Shown: positions 9,581 through 18,795 of the stretch, in pieces
Numbering within the stretch: the first letter of the stretch is position 1
How the letters are laid out: the number at the start of each line of letters is the position of its first letter
Assembly: GCA_015660965.1 (NCBI GenBank)
Contig: JACTVG010000003.1
Location: 171,044-235,043, forward strand
Length of the DNA: 64,000 nt
Reading direction: 5' to 3'
Source: Methanoregulaceae archaeon
Lineage (GTDB): Archaea > Halobacteriota > Methanomicrobia > Methanomicrobiales > Methanospirillaceae
Notes under the pieces: generated by a model
What the model was told of the DNA's origin: nothing
Database searches by the model: none
What the model saw: only the letters and a program-made list of their open reading frames with translations
Position numbers and translations under genes: made by a program

Positions 9581-11998
9581 TTACTGGTATTCTGGGGGTT
9601 GCACCTGTTTTGGTAATCCGCCCTTGAAATGCTGTTGAATCTTCGTGTAATAATCTCGTAAGTTATCGTTCATGGTGGGGTGAACTTTCTTTTGCGCTTC
9701 TTCAAAATGGCGCATAGTGATTGTGTTTGAGCCCTCTCGAAGAGCAAGCATTCCAGCTTCTCGACAGAGCGCTTCAAGATCTGAACCTACGAAACCCTCA
9801 GTATTTTGAGCTAATGTTGAAATGAAGGCCGTTCTTTTTTTATCATTAAGTACAATTGCTTTCTCATGCATCATCTCGACAATCCTTTGTCTTCGCATAC
9901 CAAGGGTAAGACCAGCCCCTTTGTCAATCTTCGACTCAATGGTTGAACTGAGCTCATCAACGGTAACCCTTCGATTTTTACCCCATTTTTCACTGAGCTC
10001 CCCCACCTCATCATCATTAAATCCTTCAGTTAGTCGAACGATTTCTTCAACTGTAGATCCTTCAAGCGGCATGAACCTAGTATGAATGTCAATAATCTTT
10101 TTTCGATCATCGAAAGCAGGTTCTGCGATATAAACAAGTCGATCGAATCTACCCGCTCGCAAAAGTGCTGGGTCAACAATGTCTGGACGATTTGTAGCCC
10201 CCATTACGACAACATCCTTAAGCTCTAAAAGCCCATCCATCTCAGTCAGGATTTGGTTGAGCACATTATCGCTCACATGCGAATCACTGGATGTACCGCG
10301 TGCGGGTGCTAGTGCATCGATTTCATCAAAAAATATAATCGATGGGGCAACTTGTCGCGCTTTTTTGAATACTTCACGTACTGCCCGCTCGCTCTCACCT
10401 ACCCATTTAGAGAGTAGCTGCGGTCCACGAATGGGAATAAAGTTCGCACCGCTCTCACTTGCAACCGCTTTTGCAATCAACGTTTTTCCTGTACCCGGGG
10501 GACCATAAAGAAGAACTCCTTTTGGTGGTTCAATGCCAAGATCTTCGAACTTCTGTCGGTTCGTAAGTGGAAGTTCTATTGCCTCACGCACTTCGGTCTT
10601 TGCTACTTCCAGACCACCAACATCCTCCCATTTTACATGAGAGACCTCAAGCATAACCTCACGCATAGCACTTGGACCCACATCCCGCTGTGCACTGCGG
10701 AAATCAGCGGCAAGAACTTTTAGAGTATCGAGTATTTCCTGCGGAATCTCTTTTGCATCAAGATCGAGTGATGGTAAATATCGACGCAATGCACGAATTG
10801 CAGCTTCACGTGCAAGTGCGGCAAGATCGGCACCCACGAACCCATGTGTTTGTTGTGCGAGAGATTCTAAACTCACATCTTCGGCAAGGGGCATTCCGCG
10901 GGTATGGATTTTCAAAATCTCAATCCTATCAGGTTCCGCAGGTACACCGATCTCGATTTCACGGTCAAATCTTCCAGGTCGACGTAGTGCTGCATCAATC
11001 GCATCGACCCGGTTGGTTGCACCAATTACAACAACCTGTCCACGCTCTTCAAGTCCATCCATCATTGTGAGGAGTTGAGCGACAACCCTTCGTTCAACTT
11101 CCCCAGTTACTTCTTCGCGTCGTGGAGCTATCGAATCTAGCTCATCGATAAAAATAATCGATGGAGCATTCTCTCGTGCCTCTTCAAATACCTCTCGTAA
11201 TCTCTGTTCGCTCTCACCATAGTATTTTGAGATGACCTCAGGACCAGCGATTGGTATGAAATGCGCTCCACTCTCACTTGCTACTGCTTTCGCAATTAGC
11301 GTTTTACCTGTACCAGGTGGACCAAAAAGTAGCACACCTTTTGGTGGTTCAATGCCAAGTTTCTGGAAGAGCTCTGGATGACGTAGTGGAAGCTCAATCG
11401 TTTCACGCAAGCGCTGCAGTTCATCTTTGAGACCCCCGATATCCTCATACGAAAAACGTTTTACTCCTTCAAAACCTGCAGCGGGTTTATCAGAGAATTC
11501 GATTTTCGTATTTTTTGTAATGATAACAGCTTCTTCGGGTTCTATCTCAATTACCTTAAAGGCGACAATTTGCGGTTGAACGAAGGGGAGCCCCAGCATG
11601 ATTGGTACTGAATCATTTTTTACCACCGGAAAATCGATTAAGCCATTTATTACGTGCGGGTTATTGGCAATTGGTATCTTTTTTGGGAGATCCTCTGGAG
11701 GGGCAAGGAGGACGCGTTTTGCCTCAATCTCATCGGATATTGTTGAAATTTTTACCATATCCCCAATACTGACACCTGCGTTCATGCGAGTAAAATTATC
11801 AATTCTGATTTTACGTTGATTCCAATCCTCAACAAGCGCACGCCAGACTTTTGCAACCGTGCGACGTTTACCCTCAATAACAACCAAATCACCGGGGGAG
11901 ATCTTTAGGAGCAACATCGTCTCGGGATCGAGCCTTGCCTTCCCTCCCCCTTGATCTCCGGGATATGCAGAATCCACCCTGAGTTGCAATTCAGTCAT
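9581..11998 (-). CDS. CDC48/VCP-like AAA+ ATPase (VAT)
   Basis: This is the archaeal p97/VAT unfoldase that feeds proteins to the proteasome. It has the double-psi barrel N domain (about residues 1-180) and two AAA modules, each with Walker A GPPGTGKT (near 220 and 500), Walker B (IIFIDELD and IIFFDEID) and arginine-finger motifs ([13 protein letters not shown]). I start it at ATG 11998 ([15 protein letters not shown], 805 residues), the usual family start, because TATAAATC centred near 12027 lies 29 bases upstream; ATG 12013 would add five residues. The second module ends with a longer tail than usual ([12 protein letters not shown] region onward includes an extra helical stretch). It is divergent from larC. 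Confidence 0.95.
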   Translation of the reverse strand: MTELQLRVDSAYPGDQGGGKARLDPETMLLLKISPGDLVVIEGKRRTVAKVWRALVEDWNQRKIRIDNFTRMNAGVSIGDMVKISTISDEIEAKRVLLAPPEDLPKKIPIANNPHVINGLIDFPVVKNDSVPIMLGLPFVQPQIVAFKVIEIEPEEAVIITKNTKIEFSDKPAAGFEGVKRFSYEDIGGLKDELQRLRETIELPLRHPELFQKLGIEPPKGVLLFGPPGTGKTLIAKAVASESGAHFIPIAGPEVISKYYGESEQRLREVFEEARENAPSIIFIDELDSIAPRREEVTGEVERRVVAQLLTMMDGLEERGQVVVIGATNRVDAIDAALRRPGRFDREIEIGVPAEPDRIEILKIHTRGMPLAEDVSLESLAQQTHGFVGADLAALAREAAIRALRRYLPSLDLDAKEIPQEILDTLKVLAADFRSAQRDVGPSAMREVMLEVSHVKWEDVGGLEVAKTEVREAIELPLTNRQKFEDLGIEPPKGVLLYGPPGTGKTLIAKAVASESGANFIPIRGPQLLSKWVGESERAVREVFKKARQVAPSIIFFDEIDALAPARGTSSDSHVSDNVLNQILTEMDGLLELKDVVVMGATNRPDIVDPALLRAGRFDRLVYIAEPAFDDRKKIIDIHTRFMPLEGSTVEEIVRLTEGFNDDEVGELSEKWGKNRRVTVDELSSTIESKIDKGAGLTLGMRRQRIVEMMHEKAIVLNDKKRTAFISTLAQNTEGFVGSDLEALCREAGMLALREGSNTITMRHFEEAQKKVHPTMNDNLRDYYTKIQQHFKGGLPKQVQPPEYQ

Positions 11999-12010
11999 TA
12001 CCTTAAAGGT

Positions 12011-12033
12011 CATATATGGAGGGATTTATAGGT
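12011..12033. promoter_or_regulatory. Interleaved divergent promoters of cdc48 and larC
   Basis: CATATATGG (about 12011-12019) is centred roughly 29 bases before the larC ATG (12045), and CTATAAATC read on the minus strand (12023-12031) is centred about 29 bases before the cdc48 ATG (11998). The two starts are only 46 bases apart, so both transcripts should be leaderless and transcription factor binding at one box should interfere with the other. Confidence 0.6.
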
Positions 12034-12044
12034 ACTGTAACCGT

Positions 12045-13247
12045 ATGGAAGTTCTTGTCTTTGATCCATTTCATGGTGCAGCCGGGGATATGATTCTTGG
12101 CGCGCTACTAGATTGCGGAGCCGACCGCGATCTTGTCATAAAGGCGATGAAATCAGTAGCTGAAGAGCCAAAAATTAGAACCGTTACTAGGTGTGGGATA
12201 AAGGCATTAAAGGTGGAAACTCGCGCAAAATCCACTCATCGAACATTTAAAGAGGTTCTTGCACGATGTGACGATGCTGATGCACCCACAGAAGCACGAT
12301 CAATGGCAAAAAGGGTCTTTTCACGGATTGGCGCTGCAGAAGAACGTGTACATGGGACCCACCCACACTTTCACGAGATTGGAGCAGATGATGCAATCGC
12401 TGATGTAATAGGATCATGTACTGCAATAGTTTCACTAGGTATTGATGGTGTAGCAGTACTGCCAATCATGCTTGGAAAGGGTTCCAGAAAAGGATCCCAT
12501 GGGACATATCCAGTACCAGCACCGGCTACATTATACATTCTTGAAAATACCGGTATTGCTACTCAAGTGGGTAACGAAGATGGGGAATTCTGTACTCCTA
12601 CTGGCGCTGCGTTACTTTCCGAATTTGTTACCGTTAAGGAACAGGAAATTGTGCCATATACAATACGATCTATGGGCTATGGTGCAGGAACACGTGATAC
12701 TAAGAACACCCCCAATGTATTGCGAGCTTTGATTATTGAGACAGTATCTGCACCAATGTTACAGGATATTGTTGACGTTCTTGAAACAAATGTGGACGAT
12801 GTAAGTGGAGAGATAATCGCTCATACTATCTCACAACTCATGGATTCAGGTGCCCGAGATGTGAGTGCGATCCCTTCAATTATGAAAAAGGGACGCCCAG
12901 GGTATCTAATCCGAGTTATCTGTACTCAAGATAAAAGCATTGAACTTGCTGAACTTATGGCACGCGAGTTAGGTACGCTAGGAATTCGATGCACCCCCAC
13001 CATACACCGGTTCATTGCAGAACGAAAAGAGGAGGATGTTGATGTTGTTATCAATGGTAAGATGAAGACGATATCAATAAAGTGCGGTTTGATGGGAGGT
13101 AAGGTGTTCACTCTCAAACCAGAATTCGAACAAGTTCGTGCTTGGGCCGAAGAACTTGGTATTTCTTTGCGTGATGTTTTGCAAACGGTCACTGAAGTTG
13201 CATGGAAAGCGGTTAGGCAACGATATGAATCTTCCGATGAAAAGTGA
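12045..13247 (+). CDS. larC: Nickel insertion protein LarC (nickel-pincer cofactor)
   Basis: LarC (DUF111) inserts nickel into pyridinium-3,5-bisthiocarboxylate mononucleotide to make the pincer cofactor of lactate racemase and related enzymes. The 400-residue protein is one continuous frame, unlike the bacterial gene of Lactiplantibacillus that needs a frameshift. It begins LVFDPFHGAAGDMILGALLD and contains HFHEIGADDAIADVIG, a His/Glu/Asp-rich segment near residue 105, and later VDVLETNVDDVSGE. No larB, larE or racemase gene is near, so the client enzyme must be elsewhere. It shares a divergent promoter with cdc48 and overlaps radB by 23 bases. Confidence 0.9.
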   Translation: MEVLVFDPFHGAAGDMILGALLDCGADRDLVIKAMKSVAEEPKIRTVTRCGIKALKVETRAKSTHRTFKEVLARCDDADAPTEARSMAKRVFSRIGAAEERVHGTHPHFHEIGADDAIADVIGSCTAIVSLGIDGVAVLPIMLGKGSRKGSHGTYPVPAPATLYILENTGIATQVGNEDGEFCTPTGAALLSEFVTVKEQEIVPYTIRSMGYGAGTRDTKNTPNVLRALIIETVSAPMLQDIVDVLETNVDDVSGEIIAHTISQLMDSGARDVSAIPSIMKKGRPGYLIRVICTQDKSIELAELMARELGTLGIRCTPTIHRFIAERKEEDVDVVINGKMKTISIKCGLMGGKVFTLKPEFEQVRAWAEELGISLRDVLQTVTEVAWKAVRQRYESSDEK

Positions 13248-13914
13248 CCGTGAGAGTTGTGGAAACGAGGCACTAGATGCGTTGCTTGGTGGCGGACTTG
13301 AGAAAAAAACAATTACACAGTTATTTGGTGAGCCTGCAAGCGGAAAAACCACACTATGCCTCATTGCAGCAGTCACCTGCCTCCGTGCTGGTCAATTCGT
13401 CATCTGGATCGATTCAGATGGTTTCTCAGTGGAGCGTTTCAGGCAGGTAGCCGGTGACGATGCAGAGACGCTCGCTGACAGACTTATTCTTTATGAACCT
13501 ACAAACTTTGACGAACAGGGTGTAATGATTCTTGATGCGGACCGGATATTAAAGATTCAAAAAGTTGGACTGGTTGTGATGGACTCAGCAACTGCTCTTT
13601 ATAGAACCGAACTAGAGAGGGGAAAAGATGCGATGCAAACACTTACTAGGCAGATTCTCGTCCTTCTTGGATATGCAAAAAGATACAATATACCAATTTT
13701 AATTACCAATCAGGTATACGTCGACACTACAACCAATACTTATGTTGGTCTTGGGGGCACTGCACTCGAGCATATTTCAAAGGCAATTGTTCGACTAGAA
13801 AAATGTGAAAGTATGGGAGAGAGGAGAGCATTTCTTGTCAAACACCGCTCCCGTCCTGAAGGGGCCATGTTCAATTTTGAGATGGCCAAAAACGGAATTA
13901 ATGTCGTAATATAA
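13225..13914 (+). CDS. radB: RadB, RadA paralogue for DNA repair
   Basis: RadB is a small RecA-family protein of Euryarchaeota that assists homologous recombination. The 229-residue product has the expected size and lacks the RadA N-terminal HhH domain. Motifs are CGNEALDALLGGGLEKKTITQLFG, Walker A GEPASGKTT (about residue 33) and Walker B VGLVVMDSAT. I start it at ATG 13225 (MNLPMKSDRES); the frame is open further upstream inside larC, but that would add 29 residues unlike the family. Translation is probably coupled to larC, whose stop lies at 13245-13247. Confidence 0.9.
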   Translation: MNLPMKSDRESCGNEALDALLGGGLEKKTITQLFGEPASGKTTLCLIAAVTCLRAGQFVIWIDSDGFSVERFRQVAGDDAETLADRLILYEPTNFDEQGVMILDADRILKIQKVGLVVMDSATALYRTELERGKDAMQTLTRQILVLLGYAKRYNIPILITNQVYVDTTTNTYVGLGGTALEHISKAIVRLEKCESMGERRAFLVKHRSRPEGAMFNFEMAKNGINVVI

Positions 13915-13980
13915 AAAAGTTGATGTCAATAGGAAACATCTTACTTTTTATATCTATTTGTAGTAGATATTTTTCATACA

Positions 13981-16419
13981 ATGGCTCTCAAAAAAGAGAT
14001 TGCTGCGAAAATTAAGGATTTACTTCAGCAGAACCCCAAAGGTTTGAGTATTAGCGATATTGTACGTAAGATTGATATCAACCGAAATACCGCAGGACGA
14101 TACTTAGAGAATTTAATGGTTTCTGGGCAAGTAGAAATGCGACATTTTGGTATGGCAAAAATTTACAGGGTTGCTCAACGCGTTCCTCTTTCCGCAATGC
14201 TCTCTATTTCATCAGAACTTATCATGCTGTTAGACAATAGCCTTCGCATAATCTATGCAAATGAGCCAATGCTAACTTTCCTTGAGACAACTCAAAAGGA
14301 CATTTATGGAAAAAATATTGAGTTCACTTCATGCATCACTTTGTTTAATGATTCATATAACCGGCTTATTAAGGGAATTAAAAATGGATTAAAAGGAGTG
14401 GAGTGGAAAGAGGAAATTACAAGCGAAAAAAAAGGTATTGTTTTTTCTTGCCATATTGCACCCACTGTTTTTGAAGAGGGGCAGCGTGGTGTATCTATAC
14501 TCTTTGAGGATATAACTGAACATAAACGGGCGAACGAGAAAATAAAGGAAAGCGAGCAGCGGTTTCGTACTCTATTTGAAGGTGCAGCCGAAGGGATAAT
14601 AGTTGCAGATACCGAAACTGAAAAATTTCTCTATGCTAATTCTACCATTTGCAAAATGCTAGGGTATTCTGTGAGAGAACTCATTAAAATGGGTTTGAAA
14701 GATATTCATCCAAAAAGTGATTTGGAATATGTCCGCGGAGAATTCAAGGCTCTTCCAAATAGTGAAAAAAACGTTGCTGTAAACATCCCGTGTTTAAAAA
14801 AAGATAGAACGATCTTGTATGTGAACATCGTCACATCGAGTGTGTTATTAGACGGAAAGAATTGCATTGTCGGTTTCTTCACAGATGTGACAAAGCAAAA
14901 ACGGGCAGAGGAGTCGTTACGCGACAGCGAGGAGCGGTACCGCAAACTTGTGGAGATATCTCCTGATCCTATTATCCTTCATCGTGATGAAAAGATTATT
15001 TTTATGAATCCCGCGGCATTGACCCTCATTGGCGCGTCAAATTTCGATGAAGTAATTGGGAAAAATATCCTTGATTTCATTCACCCAAATTTCCGCGATG
15101 CTGTTAAGATAAATATTCAAAATGATCTCACGGGCGAGATAACATCGACGATTGAATTATCAATGATTCGGATCGATGGAAAGTCAGTGATAGTTGAAGG
15201 TAGAGGAATAAAGACACTCATCGATGGCGATTATGCAATACAGGTGGCATTAAGGGACATCACCGAACGCAAGCGGGCAGAAGAAGCATTGCGGGAGAGC
15301 GAGGAGAAATATCGTAGTATTCTTGACAATACGCAGGACGCTTATTTTAGGGCAGATCTGGAGGGGCGTATTACCATGGCGAATCCCTCGGCAGCCAGAA
15401 TCTTCAGGTTCGACTCAGTCGATGAGATGATTGGCATCCCTGCCATGTCGCTGTACAGTATTCCTGAACATCGGCAGGAGATCCTCACCATTATAAAGGA
15501 GCAGGGGGGAATTAAGGATTTTATTTCTGAAGGTCTGCGCAAAGACGGCACCATCTTTTGGGTATCAATGAATGTGCAGTATACTTACGATACTCTGGGA
15601 ACTGTAACTGGCACGGAAGGTTTCATCCGTGATATTACGGATCGCAAGCGGGCAGAAGAAACATTGCGGGAGAGCGAGGAGAAATATCGATCCTTGGTCG
15701 AACGGGCAAATGATGGTATATGTATAATACAGGATGGGATTATAAAATTTTGTAACCGTCAGATTATAGAATTCTGGGGGGGTTCAATCAAAGAGGTTCT
15801 GGGAAGAAATATTACCGATTTTGTTCATCCTGCTGGTCTTTCCAAAATAATCGACCGTTACAACCGGAGAATGGCCGGTGAATCCCCCCCATCAATTTAC
15901 GAGACGATACTCAAGCGTAAAGATGGAGGCAGATTCTTTGCTGAGGTTAATGCAGGTGTCGTTTCGTATGATGGACGACTCGGGGATCTCATTATTGTTC
16001 GTGACATTAACGAGCGGAAGCGTATCGAAGAGGCATTACGGGACAGTGAGGCGACAGCACAAGCACTTATTAATGCACCAACGGATTCGATTCTGTTATT
16101 GAATTCAAAAGGTGAGATTCTAGCATTGAATGAAACCGCTGCTTTGCGATTTGGAAGACCCAAGGATGAATTGATCGGTGTCCTCGCAGACCATCTCCTG
16201 CCAGAAGAGATTGCAAGAGAGAGACGATTGATTATCAGTCAATTGTTGGAGGGAAAATCGGTAGTCCGCTTTGAGGATAAACGTGATGGTGTATGGTTTG
16301 ACACGGTCGCGTATCCAATAATTTCGAAAGACGGAGAAATAAATAAAATTGCAATCGTTTCACGAGAAATCACGGATCTCAAACAAAAAGAAGAGGAATT
16401 ACGTAAAAGCAAACGATGA
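13981..16419 (+). CDS. Multi-PAS sensory protein with N-terminal HTH, no kinase domain
   Basis: The 812-residue product begins with a winged-helix-like DNA-binding region (about residues 1-65: LLQQNPKGLSISDIVRK, then NRNTAGRYLENLMVSGQV), followed by six PAS/PAC modules separated by linkers of the form ITERKRAEEALRESEEKYR. No histidine kinase HATPase, GGDEF or other output domain follows. The frame ends at TGA-TAA, but a seventh PAS-like sequence continues behind it in decayed form. The presence of an HTH suggests direct transcriptional control in response to a ligand or redox cue bound by PAS domains. A TATA-like TTTTTATATC lies about 31 bases before the ATG, fitting a leaderless message. Confidence 0.85.
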   Translation: MALKKEIAAKIKDLLQQNPKGLSISDIVRKIDINRNTAGRYLENLMVSGQVEMRHFGMAKIYRVAQRVPLSAMLSISSELIMLLDNSLRIIYANEPMLTFLETTQKDIYGKNIEFTSCITLFNDSYNRLIKGIKNGLKGVEWKEEITSEKKGIVFSCHIAPTVFEEGQRGVSILFEDITEHKRANEKIKESEQRFRTLFEGAAEGIIVADTETEKFLYANSTICKMLGYSVRELIKMGLKDIHPKSDLEYVRGEFKALPNSEKNVAVNIPCLKKDRTILYVNIVTSSVLLDGKNCIVGFFTDVTKQKRAEESLRDSEERYRKLVEISPDPIILHRDEKIIFMNPAALTLIGASNFDEVIGKNILDFIHPNFRDAVKINIQNDLTGEITSTIELSMIRIDGKSVIVEGRGIKTLIDGDYAIQVALRDITERKRAEEALRESEEKYRSILDNTQDAYFRADLEGRITMANPSAARIFRFDSVDEMIGIPAMSLYSIPEHRQEILTIIKEQGGIKDFISEGLRKDGTIFWVSMNVQYTYDTLGTVTGTEGFIRDITDRKRAEETLRESEEKYRSLVERANDGICIIQDGIIKFCNRQIIEFWGGSIKEVLGRNITDFVHPAGLSKIIDRYNRRMAGESPPSIYETILKRKDGGRFFAEVNAGVVSYDGRLGDLIIVRDINERKRIEEALRDSEATAQALINAPTDSILLLNSKGEILALNETAALRFGRPKDELIGVLADHLLPEEIARERRLIISQLLEGKSVVRFEDKRDGVWFDTVAYPIISKDGEINKIAIVSREITDLKQKEEELRKSKR
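15268..15689 (+). repeat. Near-identical 47-base linker repeat in the PAS gene
   Basis: Bases 15268-15314 and 15643-15689 both encode the inter-PAS linker RKRAEE-LRESEEKYR and differ at a single position (GCA versus ACA codon). The two copies are 375 bases apart, about one PAS module. Such DNA-level identity, compared with the diverged linkers elsewhere in the gene, points to recent duplication or gene conversion. Confidence 0.8.
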
Positions 16420-16750
16420 TAACGTGCCCTTGCTGAAACATCTCACGATTTAATTTTTATGATAGATCGGCATGACCATGTAGTTTATGTAAATAGTTAC
16501 GCCGCTACAGCATTTGGTTAAGCTGTAGACCAGATTATTGGTCAGCCACGTTCAACACTTTTTTTTGATGTAGATATCATTTCGGCAATTACAAGAATTG
16601 CGTGAAGTCTTAGAATCTGGTAAACCATTCCGAAGTAAAGGGGCTTGGGTGGTTTCCGGAAAAAACCAATGGTTTGACCATTTTTTGATGCCAATTATGG
16701 AAGATAACAAAACCGTGACTGCTGGATTCACAAGAATGGAAGTATTGTGA
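16420..16750 (+). pseudogene. Decayed seventh PAS domain behind the sensor gene
   Basis: Read in the frame of the sensor gene, the DNA after its TGA-TAA continues RALAETSHDLIFMIDRHDHV and VYVNSYAATAFG, a typical PAS start, then meets a TAA where a Tyr codon is expected (before AVDQIIGQP), and near 16590 must shift frame to continue QLQELREVLESGKPF and WFDHFLMPIMEDNK to a TGA at 16748-16750. This is a PAS domain broken by at least two stop sites and one frameshift. The original protein was therefore longer and may have lost further output domains. No coding gene is seen between 16751 and 16793. Confidence 0.8.
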
Positions 16751-16793
16751 TTCTTGAGAGCCATGTTATTCCACTTTATAAAATAAATGCGTA

Positions 16794-17612
16794 TTAAAAG
16801 ATTATTGCACCAGAAAAAACAGTTACTGCCGGTCCTTCCATTTTTGTTCCATCTGTAAGGTTTATTACAAGAGGTCCCCCTTGTGTATCAACATTAATAA
16901 TTGTCCCCATGATTCCTAATTTATGGACTATTGCGGCAGCTGCGGTTGCACCTGTGCCGCAAGAGAGCGTTTCCTCTTCAACCCCTCGTTCGAATGTACG
17001 GATAGAAATCTTGTCATCACCGGTCTTTTGAATAAAGTTCACATTCGCCCCATTCGGAAATGTGGTGTGGTGACGGATTGGTGGTGCAACCGTGGCGATA
17101 TCAACACTATCAAGAGATTCAACGAAAATTATGGCGTGGGGAACACCCGTGTTGACTGCAAAGACTTCATAATTTCCGATTTTTTCTTTATATTCTCCTT
17201 CACCTAATGCCAGGATGTCTTTGCGATCAAATTTCGGATTCGGCATTGTGACCGTGGCAAAGAATTCGTCGTCTCGGTATCCCATTGCTACAGGAATCGC
17301 ACCAGAACTCGTTTCCACAGTGCACTTCTCTTTCACATATCCTGTATCAAAGGCATACTTTGCAAGGCAACGGATACCGTTACCACACATCTCTGCCTCA
17401 CTTTCGTCGGGTTGAAACAGACGCATCCTAATGCTGCTTTTCGCTGATTTCGATAAACATATGACACCATCAGCACCTATGCCAAAATGTCGGTCACAAT
17501 AGATGGCTGCAAACTGCCCTTTCATATCATCAGGAATGATTGTCCTTTCAAACTCATCTATTAAGATAAAATCATTGCCGTTGCCATGCATTTTCGTAAA
17601 AGCTATTTCCAT
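16794..17612 (-). CDS. dapF: Diaminopimelate epimerase
   Basis: DapF converts LL- to meso-diaminopimelate in lysine biosynthesis. The 272-residue product carries both catalytic cysteine motifs, EAEMCGNGIRC (about residue 74) and ETLSCGTGATA (about residue 212), and the start FTKMHGNGNDFILID. I choose ATG 17612 because GGTGA lies eight bases upstream; the open frame extends to a TTG at 17630. The extended region overlaps the end of the RuBisCO remnant. Order with the isomerase and RuBisCO scrap on the same strand suggests an old operon. Confidence 0.92.
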   Translation of the reverse strand: MEIAFTKMHGNGNDFILIDEFERTIIPDDMKGQFAAIYCDRHFGIGADGVICLSKSAKSSIRMRLFQPDESEAEMCGNGIRCLAKYAFDTGYVKEKCTVETSSGAIPVAMGYRDDEFFATVTMPNPKFDRKDILALGEGEYKEKIGNYEVFAVNTGVPHAIIFVESLDSVDIATVAPPIRHHTTFPNGANVNFIQKTGDDKISIRTFERGVEEETLSCGTGATAAAAIVHKLGIMGTIINVDTQGGPLVINLTDGTKMEGPAVTVFSGAIIF

Positions 17613-17626
17613 GGATTTCGTCACCT

Positions 17627-17773
17627 TCAAGTACGTTTCCAGTGTTTCAATCTAATCTCGAGCTTGTAGTGATCTTTTGCATATTCTTCTGCACTCATAC
17701 TTGACATAAATGCATCTACTGTTTGCTGCATTGCTTTTGATCCTGCTACAGTTCCATCTGGATGCCTATGAAA
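17627..17773 (-). pseudogene. C-terminal remnant of form III RuBisCO large subunit
   Basis: Directly behind the stop of the ribose-1,5-bisphosphate isomerase, and in the same reading frame, 48 codons read FHRHPDGTVAGSKAMQQTVD, then AFMSSMSAEEYAKDHYKLEI and RLKHWKRT before TGA at 17627. This matches the last part of archaeal form III RuBisCO, where a GHP.G..AGA.A.RQA.DA segment is followed by EYAK.H.EL...L..W. There is no start codon and the remaining roughly 380 residues, including the active-site lysines, are absent. I recognised it by motif, not by database search. A functional copy may exist elsewhere in the genome. Confidence 0.72.
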
Positions 17774-18736
17774 TCAATCCTCATGTTTTGTATTAATCTC
17801 AAAAGATTTATGGAATTCTTCGATTCCCCATCCGAGATAATCTCGAATAATTACATACGCCATCTGTGGAGGGATCGCCCCCACTTCGGTGACAATCATA
17901 TCGACATATTCTGCCGGAGTTACATCAAATGCTGGATTGCGGACAACGACATTTGGTAGCGTACTTCTGATTTTATCTGATAATACTTCTTGTGGGGGTC
18001 GTTCTTCAATAGTAATTAGTTCACCAACGATAGTCCTAGGTGCAAACTTGTAAGTCTCAGCTGCAACAAGCATATTTACACGCGCTTCAGCAGCAGAATG
18101 GGCAACTTGTGATGTACCAATCTTGTTGACCACCGCTCCATTTACAGTTACTGCGTCAGCACCAACAAGGACAAGGTCAACTTCATCGATAAATGAGCGT
18201 ACAGCAGAATCAACAATGAAATTTGTTTTAATACCGGCTGCATTAAGTGTCCGGATTGTGATAAGCCCTTGGTTGCGGGGACGTACTTCCGTTGCGAAAA
18301 CACTAATTTTTTTCCCACTACGATGTGCCTCGATGATGCAAGCAAGTGCAGCTTCTGAATTACAGTGAGTGAGAATAGTGTCGCCATCACTAATATGTCG
18401 GGCACCAATATGGGCGATCTGTTTGACCGCATTGCGTGACGAGGATATAAATTCGTTTGCACGTTTTATCACATCATTACGTATTTCAACAAGTGTCCCC
18501 GATCCTTCAAGTCCTGCTATAACAATATGAACAGCATTAGGTAGTGAGACGGCAGTTGGGCGAGTTGCAATGAGCTGTTGAGCCGCTTCCATCATATCGC
18601 GACGGAACGATTCAACGTCATTAACTCGAAGTGTTTTTGCATAATCACGTAGCGCTTCCGCTGCCGATCGTGCGATCCTGCCCGCTCCACGAATTTCCAT
18701 GCATTTTATCTTTTCTGCAGTTTCAGTGATCAACAT
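17774..18736 (-). CDS. Ribose-1,5-bisphosphate isomerase (eIF2B-like)
   Basis: The protein belongs to the eIF2B alpha/beta/delta-like family, archaeal branch, whose members isomerise ribose 1,5-bisphosphate to ribulose 1,5-bisphosphate in the AMP-degradation pathway that feeds form III RuBisCO. The 320 residues include EIRGAGRIARSAAEAL near the N-terminus, GDTILTHCNSEAAL (catalytic Cys near residue 130), VLVGADAVTVNGAVVNKIGT and the C-terminal FDVTPAEYVDMIVTE. The start ATG 18736 is preferred over the in-frame TTG 18745. The RuBisCO tail lying in frame behind it supports this function over a translation initiation factor role. Confidence 0.85.
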   Translation of the reverse strand: MLITETAEKIKCMEIRGAGRIARSAAEALRDYAKTLRVNDVESFRRDMMEAAQQLIATRPTAVSLPNAVHIVIAGLEGSGTLVEIRNDVIKRANEFISSSRNAVKQIAHIGARHISDGDTILTHCNSEAALACIIEAHRSGKKISVFATEVRPRNQGLITIRTLNAAGIKTNFIVDSAVRSFIDEVDLVLVGADAVTVNGAVVNKIGTSQVAHSAAEARVNMLVAAETYKFAPRTIVGELITIEERPPQEVLSDKIRSTLPNVVVRNPAFDVTPAEYVDMIVTEVGAIPPQMAYVIIRDYLGWGIEEFHKSFEINTKHED

Positions 18737-18795
18737 CAGCTTCAAAGATTCAATGAATTAAGAACTTAATAGAGCTTATCAATGGTGGAACCCCT

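Noticed and set aside
16417..16560. Read-through of TGA/TAA in the PAS gene by a special amino acid
   Set aside because: Two adjacent different stops, another TAA and a frameshift follow, so decay explains it better; no recoding element is seen.
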